In this document: positions 16,781 to 28,226 of the stretch, one piece after another | Layout: every line of letters starts with the position of its first letter | How positions within the stretch are numbered: position 1 is the first letter of the stretch | Origin: a virus | Strand: one strand, 5' to 3' | IMG/VR virus record: IMGVR_UViG_3300036760_000306 | Location: 1-64,000 of that record | DNA length: 64,000 bases | Position numbers and translations under genes: made by a program | Notes under the pieces: model-generated | What the model was told of the DNA's origin: nothing | The model's input: only the letters and a program-made list of their open reading frames with translations | Databases searched by the model: none

Positions 16781-19700
16781 TGCCTAAACGTCTACTCCGT
16801 TCTATCATCGAGTTCGACTCTGAGATCTCATCGGAGAACCTCGTCCGTAACTTTCAACGGTTGCGGAAAGCCGTTGACGTAGGGCAGCTCGATTGGGGTC
16901 GCCCTGAGGACGAGAAGCTCTACAAGTACGCGCTGGGTTTTTTCATTCAGCACTTTGAGCTACCGTCTGCTCAGACTTGCCTCGACTACTTCCAGAGCGT
17001 CAACAATGTTGAAGTTATCGAGCGCCTCAAGGACGTTCAGGTTGAGCGCCCGTACGCTCGCACGAATTTCGTGCACCTGCTGCGGACTCTGCAAGAAGAA
17101 CAGGCTCGTCTAAAGGCCGTCGCGTTGCTCAAAGAGACGCACGAGATCCTGATCAAGGGTATCGAGGACAAGAAATCTGGGGTGGTTCAAAAGGGCGTGG
17201 AGGACGCCATCCTGCACTTCACCAAGCGTGCGCAAGAGATCAGGGTCAACGAGCACAACGTTCAGATCCACGGTGACATCCGGCAGGACGCTGAGCGGAT
17301 GAAAGAGGAGTACACTACCGCCGAGAATGACAAGGGTAAGGTCATTGGCGTTCTCAGCGGTATCAACGAACTGGACGACTCATGCAAGGGGGCCAAGAAG
17401 GGTGAGCTGTGGATGCACGCTGCATTTCCAGGCGAACTCAAGTGCGTTGCTGGAGACGCTACCATCTTAGATCATGCGACCGGCATGGTACGCACAGTTC
17501 GTGAGATGTTCGAGTCAGGGGCCCTTCCTATTGTGACTGCTCTTGACCGTGAGGGTGAGACACACAAACTTGTGCAGGCTCAGACTTCACACCTTGTTGA
17601 AAACGGGGTCAGGGATGTCTACGAGTTAACGCTAGCTTCTGGCCGATCTCTCGGGGCGAGCAACAACCACAAAGTCTTCACCCCTAAGGGGTGGCAGCAG
17701 TTGGATGCGCTGAGTGCTGGTGATTGGGTGGCGGTGCCATCTATCATGCGGGCCGAACCCCCCAGAGCCTTCACAGATAGTGAGGTCAAAGCTGTTGGGT
17801 ACCTGATCGGGGATGGGGCGGTAGACTACTACATCACCCTCACTAACTCTTGCGAGGCTGTGCGAGAGGATTTCAAAGGCTGTCTTCGTGACTTTGGGCT
17901 GCAAGAAGGGGCGGCAGATTACATCACCCCTAACTTCACCGAAAACTTCCCGGAAGACAGAGCGCCCTATATCCGTGTCAGTCACAGCTCGGGTTTGGGG
18001 AGTGCTGCGGTCCCCACCTCAAGTCTACGCGCTCTCCTGGAAGAGCTGGGGGTCTGGGGTTGCACGTCCCACACAAAGCAAGTTCCGCAAGCGTTTCTAG
18101 GGCTTCCGGATGATCAGGTGGCGCTTTTGCTAGGCGCTCTTTGGGCAACCGACGGGTCATGTCACACAGGGGATCACGAGCGTGAGGATCGGGAGTCGCT
18201 GTGCTCGCGTAATGATATTTCTTACGCTTCGGTTAGCCGTGTTTTGTGCCTCGGGGTCCAAGCTCTACTTCTGCGTCTTGGTATCCAATCCACGGTTACA
18301 ACGATACATACGACCTACCGAGAGGGGCCCTACACGTTCTACTGTGTTCGTGTGGTGACCAACCCATCGAAGCGTGTCTTCGTGGAGCGGATCCAGGTTG
18401 TAGGTAAAGAAGATCGGTTCGCCGAACTTCAGCGTCGTTTACCTTCCACCGACAACCGACCCTTTCCGACCGATTTCATTCCGGAGGGTATGAAGATCCG
18501 CTGGGTTGGGGCGAACGGGGAACGGTGGCGTTACGCTACTAACACCAAAAACCGCCCGTCGGCGCAAGCGGACACCTTACGTCTTTTCACCGCTGACCCG
18601 ACTGTGGCGAAAGCCTTGGACGGGGACTTGGCATGGGAACAAGTGGCGTCTGTGCGGCTCCGTGGCCAGGAGATGACCTACGACCTTTCGGTTCCAGGGC
18701 ACCACTCGTTTGTGGTAAACGACATCGTTACGCATAACACGATGCTCGCCTCGAACTGGTGCTACAACGCGGTCACCCGATTCAAGAAGAACGTTGTGTA
18801 CGTCTCGTTTGAGATGCCTCGCGATCAGATCCGCCGCAACATCTACACGATTCACACTTCCAACGCCCGCTTCCTCAACCAGGGCCACCAAGGGATCGAT
18901 TACCGTAGCATCCGTGACGGTAATCTGACGAAGGCCGAGAAGGAGTTCTACTTCGACGGTGTGATCCCGGACTTCACCACAAACCCCACGTACGGCACGT
19001 TCGAGGTTGTGACCCCAGACCGTGAGTGGACCATGGAGGACGTGCGGTCTGAGATTGAGCTTCTCCACAAGGAATTCGAGGTCGGTCTCGTCGTGCTCGA
19101 CCACGGTCAGTGGATTGAGGCCAAGAAGGCCAAGAAGAACAAGGACTATACGATTGAGTTGAACTCGGTGATCACGGACGCCAAGCGTCTCGCTTTGAAC
19201 TTCGACCACAACTCGGGCATCCCTGTCTTGATGCTGTTCCAGATCAACCGTACCGGCAAAACGGACGCGGACAAAAACGAGGGCGTCTACAAGATGAACG
19301 CCCTCACATATGCCAACAACTGCCTAATAGACGGGACTATGGTGTCAACCGAGTATGGCTTGATACCCGTCTCTGCTGTGACCACAGGAACCCGTGTCTG
19401 GAGTTCCTGTGGTTGGAAAAACGTATTAGCTAACTACGCTAACGGTGTTCGTCCTGTTGTCGAAATCCGAACGGATCGCGGATTGGTAATTATAACAACA
19501 GCCGACCATAAGTTTAGGACGTTAGGCCCTGAGGGGGTGCAGTGGACCGCAGCGGTAGACCTCGTAGGGTCTTACGCTCTAGGGAACATTAATGTGCCTG
19601 TAGAGGGCAGAGCAGCAATTCTTCCTAGGTTAGAGTTTCACCCGTATGAGCACCTAGAACGTTCTGGGGCGGCTATTCAAGCACCGGAAATCTTGGACAA

Positions 19701-21072
19701 GAACCTGGCCTATCTACTAGGCGCACATGCGGGAGACGGTTCGTTAAGCTCTGGGAGCGTGGGCTTCTGCGGACACAAGTCAGAGAAGGCCGTGCTAGCT
19801 CGCCTTCAGACTAGCTTTAAAGAAGCCTTTAATCAGGACCTAGCACTCTGGTACGCCAAAGCCACGAAGACCTTCTACCTGGATATTGGGAGTCAACCCC
19901 TTGTCAGGTGGTTTAGAGCTATAGGCTCTGATCGCGGTGAAACCGGGATACCTCCTTGTGTTCTTGAATCTTCTACGGAGTGCCAGCGTGAGTTCCTGCG
20001 GGGTCTTTGGGACACGGACGGGCACATCAATACGCAAGGTGTGCTTTCTCTGGGTCAAAAGGCATCTAAGCGTAAGACTCTAGAGGACATGCAACTTGTA
20101 CTATTGTGCTTGGGAATTGATTCCTCAATTTCACACAAAATAGAAAAGTTGAACGGTAAGGAGTACCCACAGGAGGTACTCATCATACGCTCTCGCCGTA
20201 GTCGGGAACTGTTTGCATCTTTGGTAGGCTTCACTGAACCGCATAAGCAGCGTAGGTTGGAGCACTTTGTCAACAAATTTGCAGGTTCGGATCGTAGAGC
20301 CTCGCTAGAAGAGTGGCCGGTAGCCTCTATCTATCGTCGTATGCTGTTGAGGTACGGGTGGTTCACGAAAAAAGGAGTAGAACAGCTCAAGGCCATCAAT
20401 CTGTTTATTGGGTCTAGAAAGACATTACGGCTCAGTGCTATTGCCGATCAACTGTACGGTAGTCATGGGGGTAACGAAACCCGAAAAGCCTACAGTTTGA
20501 TGCAGACGTTGGTACGTAAAAAGCTTCTTGAGCGTACTGCTCGTGGGGTGTACATGGGTACTGTTGAGCATGAGCGCTTCTACTTTCCAAGAAAGTGTAA
20601 TGCAGCCTTTAGCAAGACCAAGCGGAACCCATTGGTGGCTCGCGGGGCCATTGAAGTCGCACTAAAGACTCTGGCTGTGCGTGGTATCAGTGACCCCGAT
20701 GTGGAGTTGTTAACCAGACTCTTGGCAAACACGGTGCCCCAACGAGTTGTGTCCGTAACCCACGCGGGTGAGGGGCAGGTCTATGACTTGGAGGTCACAG
20801 GAGATCATGAGTATGCGGCAGGCGGTCTTCTGGTACATAACTGCGAGAAGACCGCAGACGTGATCACCACCACGTATCTCAACACCGATATGCGTGCCGC
20901 TGGTATGACCAAGTTCACCAACCTCAAGAACCGGGACAACCCGCTCTTTGACCCGTTCTCGGCCAATGTGAACTTCGGGTGGCGTCGTATCTCTAGTGGT
21001 AAGCGGATGGAGCCACAGGGCTTCTCAGTGGACCTCATGTCTTCGTACCTGGGCGTTACGGAACAGGTCTAA
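16780..21072 (+). CDS. DnaB-type replicative helicase with two inteins
   Basis: 1430 residues; removing inteins of 432 and 507 leaves a ~491-residue helicase. N-terminal helical domain ~1-170; RecA-type core follows. Walker A reads AAFPGELK-T across intein 1 and lacks the usual Gly before Lys. VVYVSFEM and LVVLDHGQWI are the DnaB H1a and Walker B (H2) type motifs. MLFQINRTGK is H3-like. CEKTADVI after intein 2 is the arginine-finger-side (H4) region. It would be a hexameric fork helicase. It overlaps the loader-like gene upstream and the CHC2 primase-type gene downstream by one base each, so the three are an operon. Confidence 0.85.
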   Translation: MPKRLLRSIIEFDSEISSENLVRNFQRLRKAVDVGQLDWGRPEDEKLYKYALGFFIQHFELPSAQTCLDYFQSVNNVEVIERLKDVQVERPYARTNFVHLLRTLQEEQARLKAVALLKETHEILIKGIEDKKSGVVQKGVEDAILHFTKRAQEIRVNEHNVQIHGDIRQDAERMKEEYTTAENDKGKVIGVLSGINELDDSCKGAKKGELWMHAAFPGELKCVAGDATILDHATGMVRTVREMFESGALPIVTALDREGETHKLVQAQTSHLVENGVRDVYELTLASGRSLGASNNHKVFTPKGWQQLDALSAGDWVAVPSIMRAEPPRAFTDSEVKAVGYLIGDGAVDYYITLTNSCEAVREDFKGCLRDFGLQEGAADYITPNFTENFPEDRAPYIRVSHSSGLGSAAVPTSSLRALLEELGVWGCTSHTKQVPQAFLGLPDDQVALLLGALWATDGSCHTGDHEREDRESLCSRNDISYASVSRVLCLGVQALLLRLGIQSTVTTIHTTYREGPYTFYCVRVVTNPSKRVFVERIQVVGKEDRFAELQRRLPSTDNRPFPTDFIPEGMKIRWVGANGERWRYATNTKNRPSAQADTLRLFTADPTVAKALDGDLAWEQVASVRLRGQEMTYDLSVPGHHSFVVNDIVTHNTMLASNWCYNAVTRFKKNVVYVSFEMPRDQIRRNIYTIHTSNARFLNQGHQGIDYRSIRDGNLTKAEKEFYFDGVIPDFTTNPTYGTFEVVTPDREWTMEDVRSEIELLHKEFEVGLVVLDHGQWIEAKKAKKNKDYTIELNSVITDAKRLALNFDHNSGIPVLMLFQINRTGKTDADKNEGVYKMNALTYANNCLIDGTMVSTEYGLIPVSAVTTGTRVWSSCGWKNVLANYANGVRPVVEIRTDRGLVIITTADHKFRTLGPEGVQWTAAVDLVGSYALGNINVPVEGRAAILPRLEFHPYEHLERSGAAIQAPEILDKNLAYLLGAHAGDGSLSSGSVGFCGHKSEKAVLARLQTSFKEAFNQDLALWYAKATKTFYLDIGSQPLVRWFRAIGSDRGETGIPPCVLESSTECQREFLRGLWDTDGHINTQGVLSLGQKASKRKTLEDMQLVLLCLGIDSSISHKIEKLNGKEYPQEVLIIRSRRSRELFASLVGFTEPHKQRRLEHFVNKFAGSDRRASLEEWPVASIYRRMLLRYGWFTKKGVEQLKAINLFIGSRKTLRLSAIADQLYGSHGGNETRKAYSLMQTLVRKKLLERTARGVYMGTVEHERFYFPRKCNAAFSKTKRNPLVARGAIEVALKTLAVRGISDPDVELLTRLLANTVPQRVVSVTHAGEGQVYDLEVTGDHEYAAGGLLVHNCEKTADVITTTYLNTDMRAAGMTKFTNLKNRDNPLFDPFSANVNFGWRRISSGKRMEPQGFSVDLMSSYLGVTEQV
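17443..18738 (+). other. Intein 1 in DnaB-type helicase (432 aa)
   Basis: Begins Cys (CVAGDATIL), block B NNHKVFT, LAGLIDADG-type helices AVGYLIGDGAV and LLGALWATDGS, and ends TYDLSVPGHHSFV...IVTHN with Thr at +1. It splits Walker A directly before the Thr that follows the catalytic Lys. Both acidic LAGLIDADG residues are present, so an active homing endonuclease is plausible. Confidence 0.9.
19321..20841 (+). other. Intein 2 in DnaB-type helicase (507 aa)
   Basis: Begins Cys (CLIDGTMVS), block B TTADHKFRT, LAGLIDADG-type helices LAYLLGAHAGDGSL and FLRGLWDTDGHI, and ends VYDLEVTGDHEYA...LLVHN with Cys at +1. It interrupts the H4 region (YANN-CEKT). Between the endonuclease and the C-terminal splicing block it carries an extra ~100 residues with a winged-helix look (LRLSAIADQLYG...LVRKKLLERTARGVY), probably an added DNA-recognition domain. 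Confidence 0.88.
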
Positions 21073-21716
21073 TGGCTCGTGACTATGAGCGTGAAGCGTA
21101 TGCCGACCACGAGCGTGGTCTAGCGATCCAGGCGTGGTTTAAGGCTCGTGTAGCCAACATTCATAGCCACGTTTCGGCGGCCGACGTGCTTTCCCGCAAC
21201 GGAGTGTCGCTTCGCAAGAGCGGCGGCCAAGAGGAACAGATTTCATGCCCTTTCCACGGTGCAGACAAGCGCCCATCGGCCCGCTACTTCCCTGAGCACG
21301 GTGACAGTCTGTCCCACGTTTGGTGCTTCGTGTGCCACAAGAGGTGGGATGCTGTTGGCTTATGGAAGCAGTTTACGGGCGAAACCAAGTTCTCAACCCT
21401 GATCTTCAACTTGGAGAAGGCGTTTGGGATCACAGCCCCCGAATACAACATCGCCCCCGGGCCAGATGAGGACTACGACCCACTAAAGGAAGAAGTCGAG
21501 CGTTTGCTGGATGCCTGTGAGAACCGGCTTCGGGAGTACAAGGATTCCTTTGACATGACAGCACACCTGAAGGTTGGGTCCATCTTGGACCAGGTCAGGT
21601 TCGGGTTGGATCGGGGCGCAGTCACGCTGACAGAGGGTCGGGGTCGGTTGCAGCAGGTCCTAGCTAAGATTGGTCAAAAGGTACGTGCCGAGAAGACTTC
21701 AGCTACCGAGCGTTGA
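21072..21716 (+). CDS. CHC2 zinc-finger primase-type protein (no TOPRIM domain)
   Basis: 214 residues. CPFHGADKRPSARYF...HVWCFVCHKRWDAVG at ~59-95 is a CHC2 zinc finger of DnaG-type primases, which recognises the template start site. The remaining ~115 residues are helical. No TOPRIM or RNA-polymerase domain is present, and none is visible elsewhere in the window, so the catalytic half must be a separate gene, the host primase or absent. It follows the helicase with a TAATG overlap. Confidence 0.75.
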   Translation: MARDYEREAYADHERGLAIQAWFKARVANIHSHVSAADVLSRNGVSLRKSGGQEEQISCPFHGADKRPSARYFPEHGDSLSHVWCFVCHKRWDAVGLWKQFTGETKFSTLIFNLEKAFGITAPEYNIAPGPDEDYDPLKEEVERLLDACENRLREYKDSFDMTAHLKVGSILDQVRFGLDRGAVTLTEGRGRLQQVLAKIGQKVRAEKTSATER

Positions 21717-21717
21717 A

Positions 21718-22096
21718 ATGGGTTCCTTGGATCTGTACCTCATTTACGATGAGGGCGGTATTTGGGAGCTGGAGTGGCGCGAGCTTCAAGGGGTGCTGGA
21801 TCTCCCACAGGTGAGCAAAGAGGACATGGATCATGCGTTGCATGGTTGGACCAGACCCTTGGTAAACGCTTTGGGCCCACCCCCCAAGGGCATGTTGTTA
21901 AAGCTCCCGAAAACTGCTCGTAGATGTGCGCACGAAGCGACCTGTCCCTTCTACGACAAACGGCGGTGCGAGATTTTTCTCTCGAAGCTCCCGTGGTGTT
22001 TTGAGGCGGCGGGTTTGGAGGCCCCGAAACTTGTGGCCGAAGTGATCAAGCTTTGGCGTCAAGAGGTGTATGTGGTTCTGGTAAGGGAGCCGTTGG

Positions 22097-22119
<23 letters not shown>
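21718..22119 (+). CDS. Cys-containing hypothetical protein of the replication operon
   Basis: 133 residues. The middle has four Cys within ~25 residues (CAHEATC...RRC...PWC), suggesting a zinc or iron-sulfur site. The ATG follows the CHC2 gene stop by one base and the gene overlaps the polymerase gene by 23 bases. By position it may be a replication accessory protein. The family is not recognised. Confidence 0.6.
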
Positions 22120-25155
<3,036 letters not shown>

Positions 25156-25159
<4 letters not shown>

Positions 25160-25755
25160 CCCAACGACATGATCTATATGGTGAGTGCAACACGGTAGGG
25201 GCCCCGACCGAGGTTTTTACCGAGCAGTGTTGCAGGCACTGCATCAACCCGGAGTGCACTCGTAGTGCCTTTGGTAAGACCAAGTTCGACCAGCGGATTG
25301 GCACTTGGTACGACCGTCTGTTTGCCCATGTTCCCCGCATGGATCAGATGGATCCTCGGTTCGAGGGCATTGCGGCTCAGCGCTTCATGCTGATCAACCC
25401 TTCTCTAACCATCAACTCTACGGCTTCGTGGGTAGATCCCCGAGATTTGTCAGATCAGGTTGTGGTGCAGGATCCTCCAGTTCTTCCTGAACCGGTTAGG
25501 GAAGCTTCAGCACCCGCACAACCAACACCCAAAGCAGCACCCGAATTGCCAGAACCGACGGTTTCGCAACCGTCTACGGGGCGTTTGCCAACAAATCTGG
25601 TGACCGCCAACACAGCGGTACAGCAGGGGCGTATGCTTCAACCGCCACCGGGGGCCCCGAAACCGTCCAATTCTTGGGACGCGCCTGTTCCCACGACCGA
25701 CACCGATGGGGTCAAGGTGGTTAAATCGGGGGCTCGCGTGAAATTAGGCGGTTGA
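25156..25755 (+). CDS. Cys-rich N-terminus, Pro-rich tail; unknown
   Basis: 199 residues. The first ~40 residues contain a compact Cys cluster (EQCCRHCINPEC) plausible for zinc binding. From ~95 on the protein is a disordered Pro/Ala/Thr-rich tail ending in basic residues. The ATG overlaps the polymerase stop (ATGA). Likely a replication accessory protein by position only. Confidence 0.55.
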
Positions 25756-25769
25756 ATGGGGCTCTCAAA

Positions 25770-25778
25770 CGGTGTAGC
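25770..25778 (+). promoter_or_regulatory. Promoter-like box upstream of the DUF2997/Ycf35/Ycf46 module
   Basis: CGGTGTAGC resembles the TGGTGTAGT box. Here it lies 17 nt before the ATG, and a strong GGAGG ribosome-binding site sits between, so this transcript would have a short leader. It marks the start of the three-gene module. Confidence 0.4.
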
Positions 25779-25795
25779 TAGGGGGTGGAGGATTT

Positions 25796-25969
25796 ATGCG
25801 AGGTAAGACAACTATCAAGCCGGATGGCACGATCATCACTGAGGTTCTGGAGCGTGAGGGCCAGGACTGCAAAGAAGTCATGAGGCTGACCGAGCGCATT
25901 GGTCAACAGGTCGGTGAGGAAATCACGGGACCTGATTGCGACCCCAACAACGAAACCACCATCGGCTAA
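25796..25969 (+). CDS. DUF2997-like small protein
   Basis: 57 residues. The pattern IKPDGTIITEVLEREGQDC near the start followed by a helical half is that of DUF2997 proteins, which are typically found beside DUF1257 (Ycf35) and Ycf46-type AAA+ genes; both follow here. GTGGAGGATTT before the ATG is a strong ribosome-binding site. Molecular role unknown; probably a partner or regulator of the ATPase. Confidence 0.65.
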   Translation: MRGKTTIKPDGTIITEVLEREGQDCKEVMRLTERIGQQVGEEITGPDCDPNNETTIG

Positions 25970-25990
25970 GGCTGAGAAAGAAGAAACGTT

Positions 25991-26317
25991 ATGTCACGAC
26001 GCATTTACTCGAAGACTTCGATCACGGACAAAGATCTGGCTCTGCAAGCATTGAAGCAGGCTGGCATCCAGTACCAGGATCAAGGCAAAACTATCCTCTT
26101 CACGTCGGGTGAGATGGCCAACGCCACCTTGGACTTGACCACGGGCACCATCTCCGGTGATTCTGACTTCGGCCACACGAAAGAGGGTTTGGTTGGGCTG
26201 CTTCGCCAGCACTACTCCGAGGCTCAGATCAAGCGTGAATACGCGAAGCTGGGTACAACCATCGACGAACGACAGACCGATGGGCAGGACGTTGTGCTCA
26301 TGTGGCACATGGCGTGA
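25991..26317 (+). CDS. DUF1257 (Ycf35-like) protein
   Basis: 108 residues, close to the family length. It starts with the typical MSRRIYSKTSITDKDLALQA pattern, with the GYxY-like middle replaced by DLTTGTISGDSDFGH, and ends with a conserved-looking Tyr-rich helix (LLRQHYSEAQIKREY). Ycf35 is encoded in algal plastids and cyanobacteria and its role is not settled. Its place between DUF2997 and the Ycf46-like ATPase supports the call. Confidence 0.7.
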   Translation: MSRRIYSKTSITDKDLALQALKQAGIQYQDQGKTILFTSGEMANATLDLTTGTISGDSDFGHTKEGLVGLLRQHYSEAQIKREYAKLGTTIDERQTDGQDVVLMWHMA

Positions 26318-26583
26318 CCCGGGACGAAATTGCCGAACTTTTCGAGGACGAAAACCCTGAGGCTCTTTTGGCCGATGGGTTTGACGCCGCCTTTGTTGGC
26401 ATGGCACGTCGTTGCGGACAACCAACACTCGCTGTATACGACTACCGCTTGGGGATCAAGGTGCTGATGGAGCGCGAGGGTATGTCGCACGATGAGGCGG
26501 AGGAGTGGATGGAATTCAATGTCGTGGGTGCTTGGGTCGGGGAAAACACCCCAATGTGGCTCGTGATACCAGAGCCGGTGTAG
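26314..26583 (+). CDS. Conserved phage hypothetical protein
   Basis: 89 residues, GTG start overlapping the previous stop (GTGA). The core DGFDAAFVGMARRCGQ and EFNVVGAWVGE segments belong to a small protein family common in tailed phages, of unknown function. Acidic overall, no metal site. Whether it takes part in the Ycf35/Ycf46 module or merely sits inside it cannot be told. Confidence 0.65.
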   Translation: MTRDEIAELFEDENPEALLADGFDAAFVGMARRCGQPTLAVYDYRLGIKVLMEREGMSHDEAEEWMEFNVVGAWVGENTPMWLVIPEPV

Positions 26584-26584
26584 T
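26576..26584 (+). promoter_or_regulatory. Promoter-like box before Ycf46-like AAA+ gene
   Basis: CGGTGTAGT, containing the stop codon of the preceding gene, lies 5 nt before ATG 26590 and exactly 8 nt before ATG 26593. The fixed 8-nt spacing elsewhere suggests the second ATG is the real start. Confidence 0.5.
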
Positions 26585-26589
26585 GCGTC

Positions 26590-28137
26590 ATGATGCTTCC
26601 AGAACTAGCGTTCCATATCAAGACGTTCACGCGGCTCATCTACTTCGTCACCCCCGAAGAAGATCGCTTCCTCATTCAGCTTCAGAACGCGATGAAGGCT
26701 CACACGCCGCACGTGAAAGTCTACAATGCGGCGTTCGGTCTTATCCCGTTGACGCAGCTCATTGGTGATTGGGCCAGCAAAGCGCATGCGATCGATGGAG
26801 GCACGAATGGTATCCATGATGCCCTCATTGCGATCTACAAAGAGCCAACCCCTACGGATGCCAAGTTCTACGTCATCACGGATCCAGAACGGTGGTTGAA
26901 GGACGAACACGTTCAGCGTCGCATCCTGAACATCTTGCATCAAGTCCACAACGACACCAGCACCGTGAAAGTGCTGATCTGTGTGGGAAGTCACCGCTTC
27001 GTTCCCGAGAAACTCGCAAGGTACACAGAGGTTGTCCAAGACACCGGGCTGTCCTCAGACGAGATCTTGGGGGTCGTAACCGCGACATGCAGCCTACTCA
27101 AGATCGAACCCCCTGAGGACACCGATCGTGTGTTCAAGAGTATGACGGGTTTCGAGATACAGGCGGCTCTCATTCAGACCAAGCGGAGGGCTCGGTTTGC
27201 TGATCCCAAGCTGCTGTCCGAGTATCGGTTCAAGCAACTCCGTAAGACCGACCTGGTTCACTACATCGACACCTCTGACTACACTTTCGAGTCCGTGGGT
27301 GGGGTGGGCCGCTTCAAAAACTGGGTCAGCAAAATGAAGTCAGCTTGGACCCCAGAGGGCCAGGCGTTCGGGCTTGAGCCGCCCAAGGGTGTGCTGGCCG
27401 TCGGGGTTTGGGGTACTGGTAAGTCCCTGTCGATCAAGGCCCTGGGGCAAGCTTGGGGCCTTCCCGTGGTGCAACTGGACATGGGCCGTTTGAGGTCTTC
27501 TCGTGTGGGTGAGTCTGAGTCCAACGTGTTCCAGGCGATCAAGATCATCGAGGCGGTGGCTCCCTGTATAATCTGGATCGATGAGGCTGAAAAGAGCCTA
27601 TCGGGTGGGCAATCCTCAGGTCAAACGGACTCAGGGACCACGAGCCGTATGATCGGGGCTCTTTCGACTTGGATGCAGGAAACCAAAGCTCCTGTGTGCA
27701 TAGCGATGACCGCGAACTCGCTCAAGACCTTACCTGTTGAATTCGTGAACCGTATGGACGAGCGCTGGTTTTTTGATTTGCCGTCCCAAGAGGATCGCAT
27801 TGACATCCTCAAGATCCACCTGAAGAAGCGCAAGCAAGACCCTCGCAACTACAACCTCGCGTTGCTGGCCGAAAAGGCTGAGTCTATGGTGGGGCGTGAG
27901 ATCGAGCAATGCTTGAAGGCGGCCATGACCTTGAGCTTCGTGGGGGGTCATTCCATCCTTGATGAGACTATTCTTGGCAATGAGCTAGAGCACAAGCCTC
28001 GAATTGTTCGCACGATGGCGGACGAGATCAAGGAAACCCTCGATTGGGTGGGCTTTGATCCGAAGGTCGATGACGGGGTACGGGCACGTTTTGCGGCCGA
28101 TCCCAAGGGTCAGGATCGCAAGTTCGCGGTGGCGTGA
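26590..28137 (+). CDS. Ycf46-like AAA+ ATPase
   Basis: 515 residues. N-terminal ~220 residues (TRLIYFVTPEEDRFL...) match the Ycf46-type regulatory domain. The AAA+ core has Walker A GVWGTGKS (272-279), Walker B IIWIDEAEKS (D331/E332), sensor 1 MTAN and a following VNRMDERWFFDLP segment with a likely arginine finger. ESVGGVGRFKNW and LDMGRLRSSRVGESE are hallmarks of the Ycf46 branch. The partner genes DUF2997 and DUF1257 lie just upstream. A hexameric remodelling ATPase is expected; the substrate is unknown. Confidence 0.85.
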   Translation: MMLPELAFHIKTFTRLIYFVTPEEDRFLIQLQNAMKAHTPHVKVYNAAFGLIPLTQLIGDWASKAHAIDGGTNGIHDALIAIYKEPTPTDAKFYVITDPERWLKDEHVQRRILNILHQVHNDTSTVKVLICVGSHRFVPEKLARYTEVVQDTGLSSDEILGVVTATCSLLKIEPPEDTDRVFKSMTGFEIQAALIQTKRRARFADPKLLSEYRFKQLRKTDLVHYIDTSDYTFESVGGVGRFKNWVSKMKSAWTPEGQAFGLEPPKGVLAVGVWGTGKSLSIKALGQAWGLPVVQLDMGRLRSSRVGESESNVFQAIKIIEAVAPCIIWIDEAEKSLSGGQSSGQTDSGTTSRMIGALSTWMQETKAPVCIAMTANSLKTLPVEFVNRMDERWFFDLPSQEDRIDILKIHLKKRKQDPRNYNLALLAEKAESMVGREIEQCLKAAMTLSFVGGHSILDETILGNELEHKPRIVRTMADEIKETLDWVGFDPKVDDGVRARFAADPKGQDRKFAVA

Positions 28138-28139
28138 GC

Positions 28140-28214
28140 ATGTCTGTTTTTAATTGGCTGTTCGAGCAGGGGACCGCTTCTCCAAACCTACGTGCCCTGG
28201 AGGCAGTTCATTGA
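28140..28214 (+). CDS. Possible tiny ORF (24 aa)
   Basis: MSVFNWLFEQGT... runs 24 codons from an ATG two bases after the AAA+ stop. No ribosome-binding site, no homology seen; it fills the only gap between two genes and could be translated by coupling. Listed for completeness. Confidence 0.2.
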   Translation: MSVFNWLFEQGTASPNLRALEAVH

Positions 28215-28226
28215 GGAGCGCGACGC

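Noticed and set aside
18577-19209. 210-codon minus-strand frame inside the DnaB-type helicase gene
   Set aside because: Opposite conserved helicase motifs; looks like a complement shadow.
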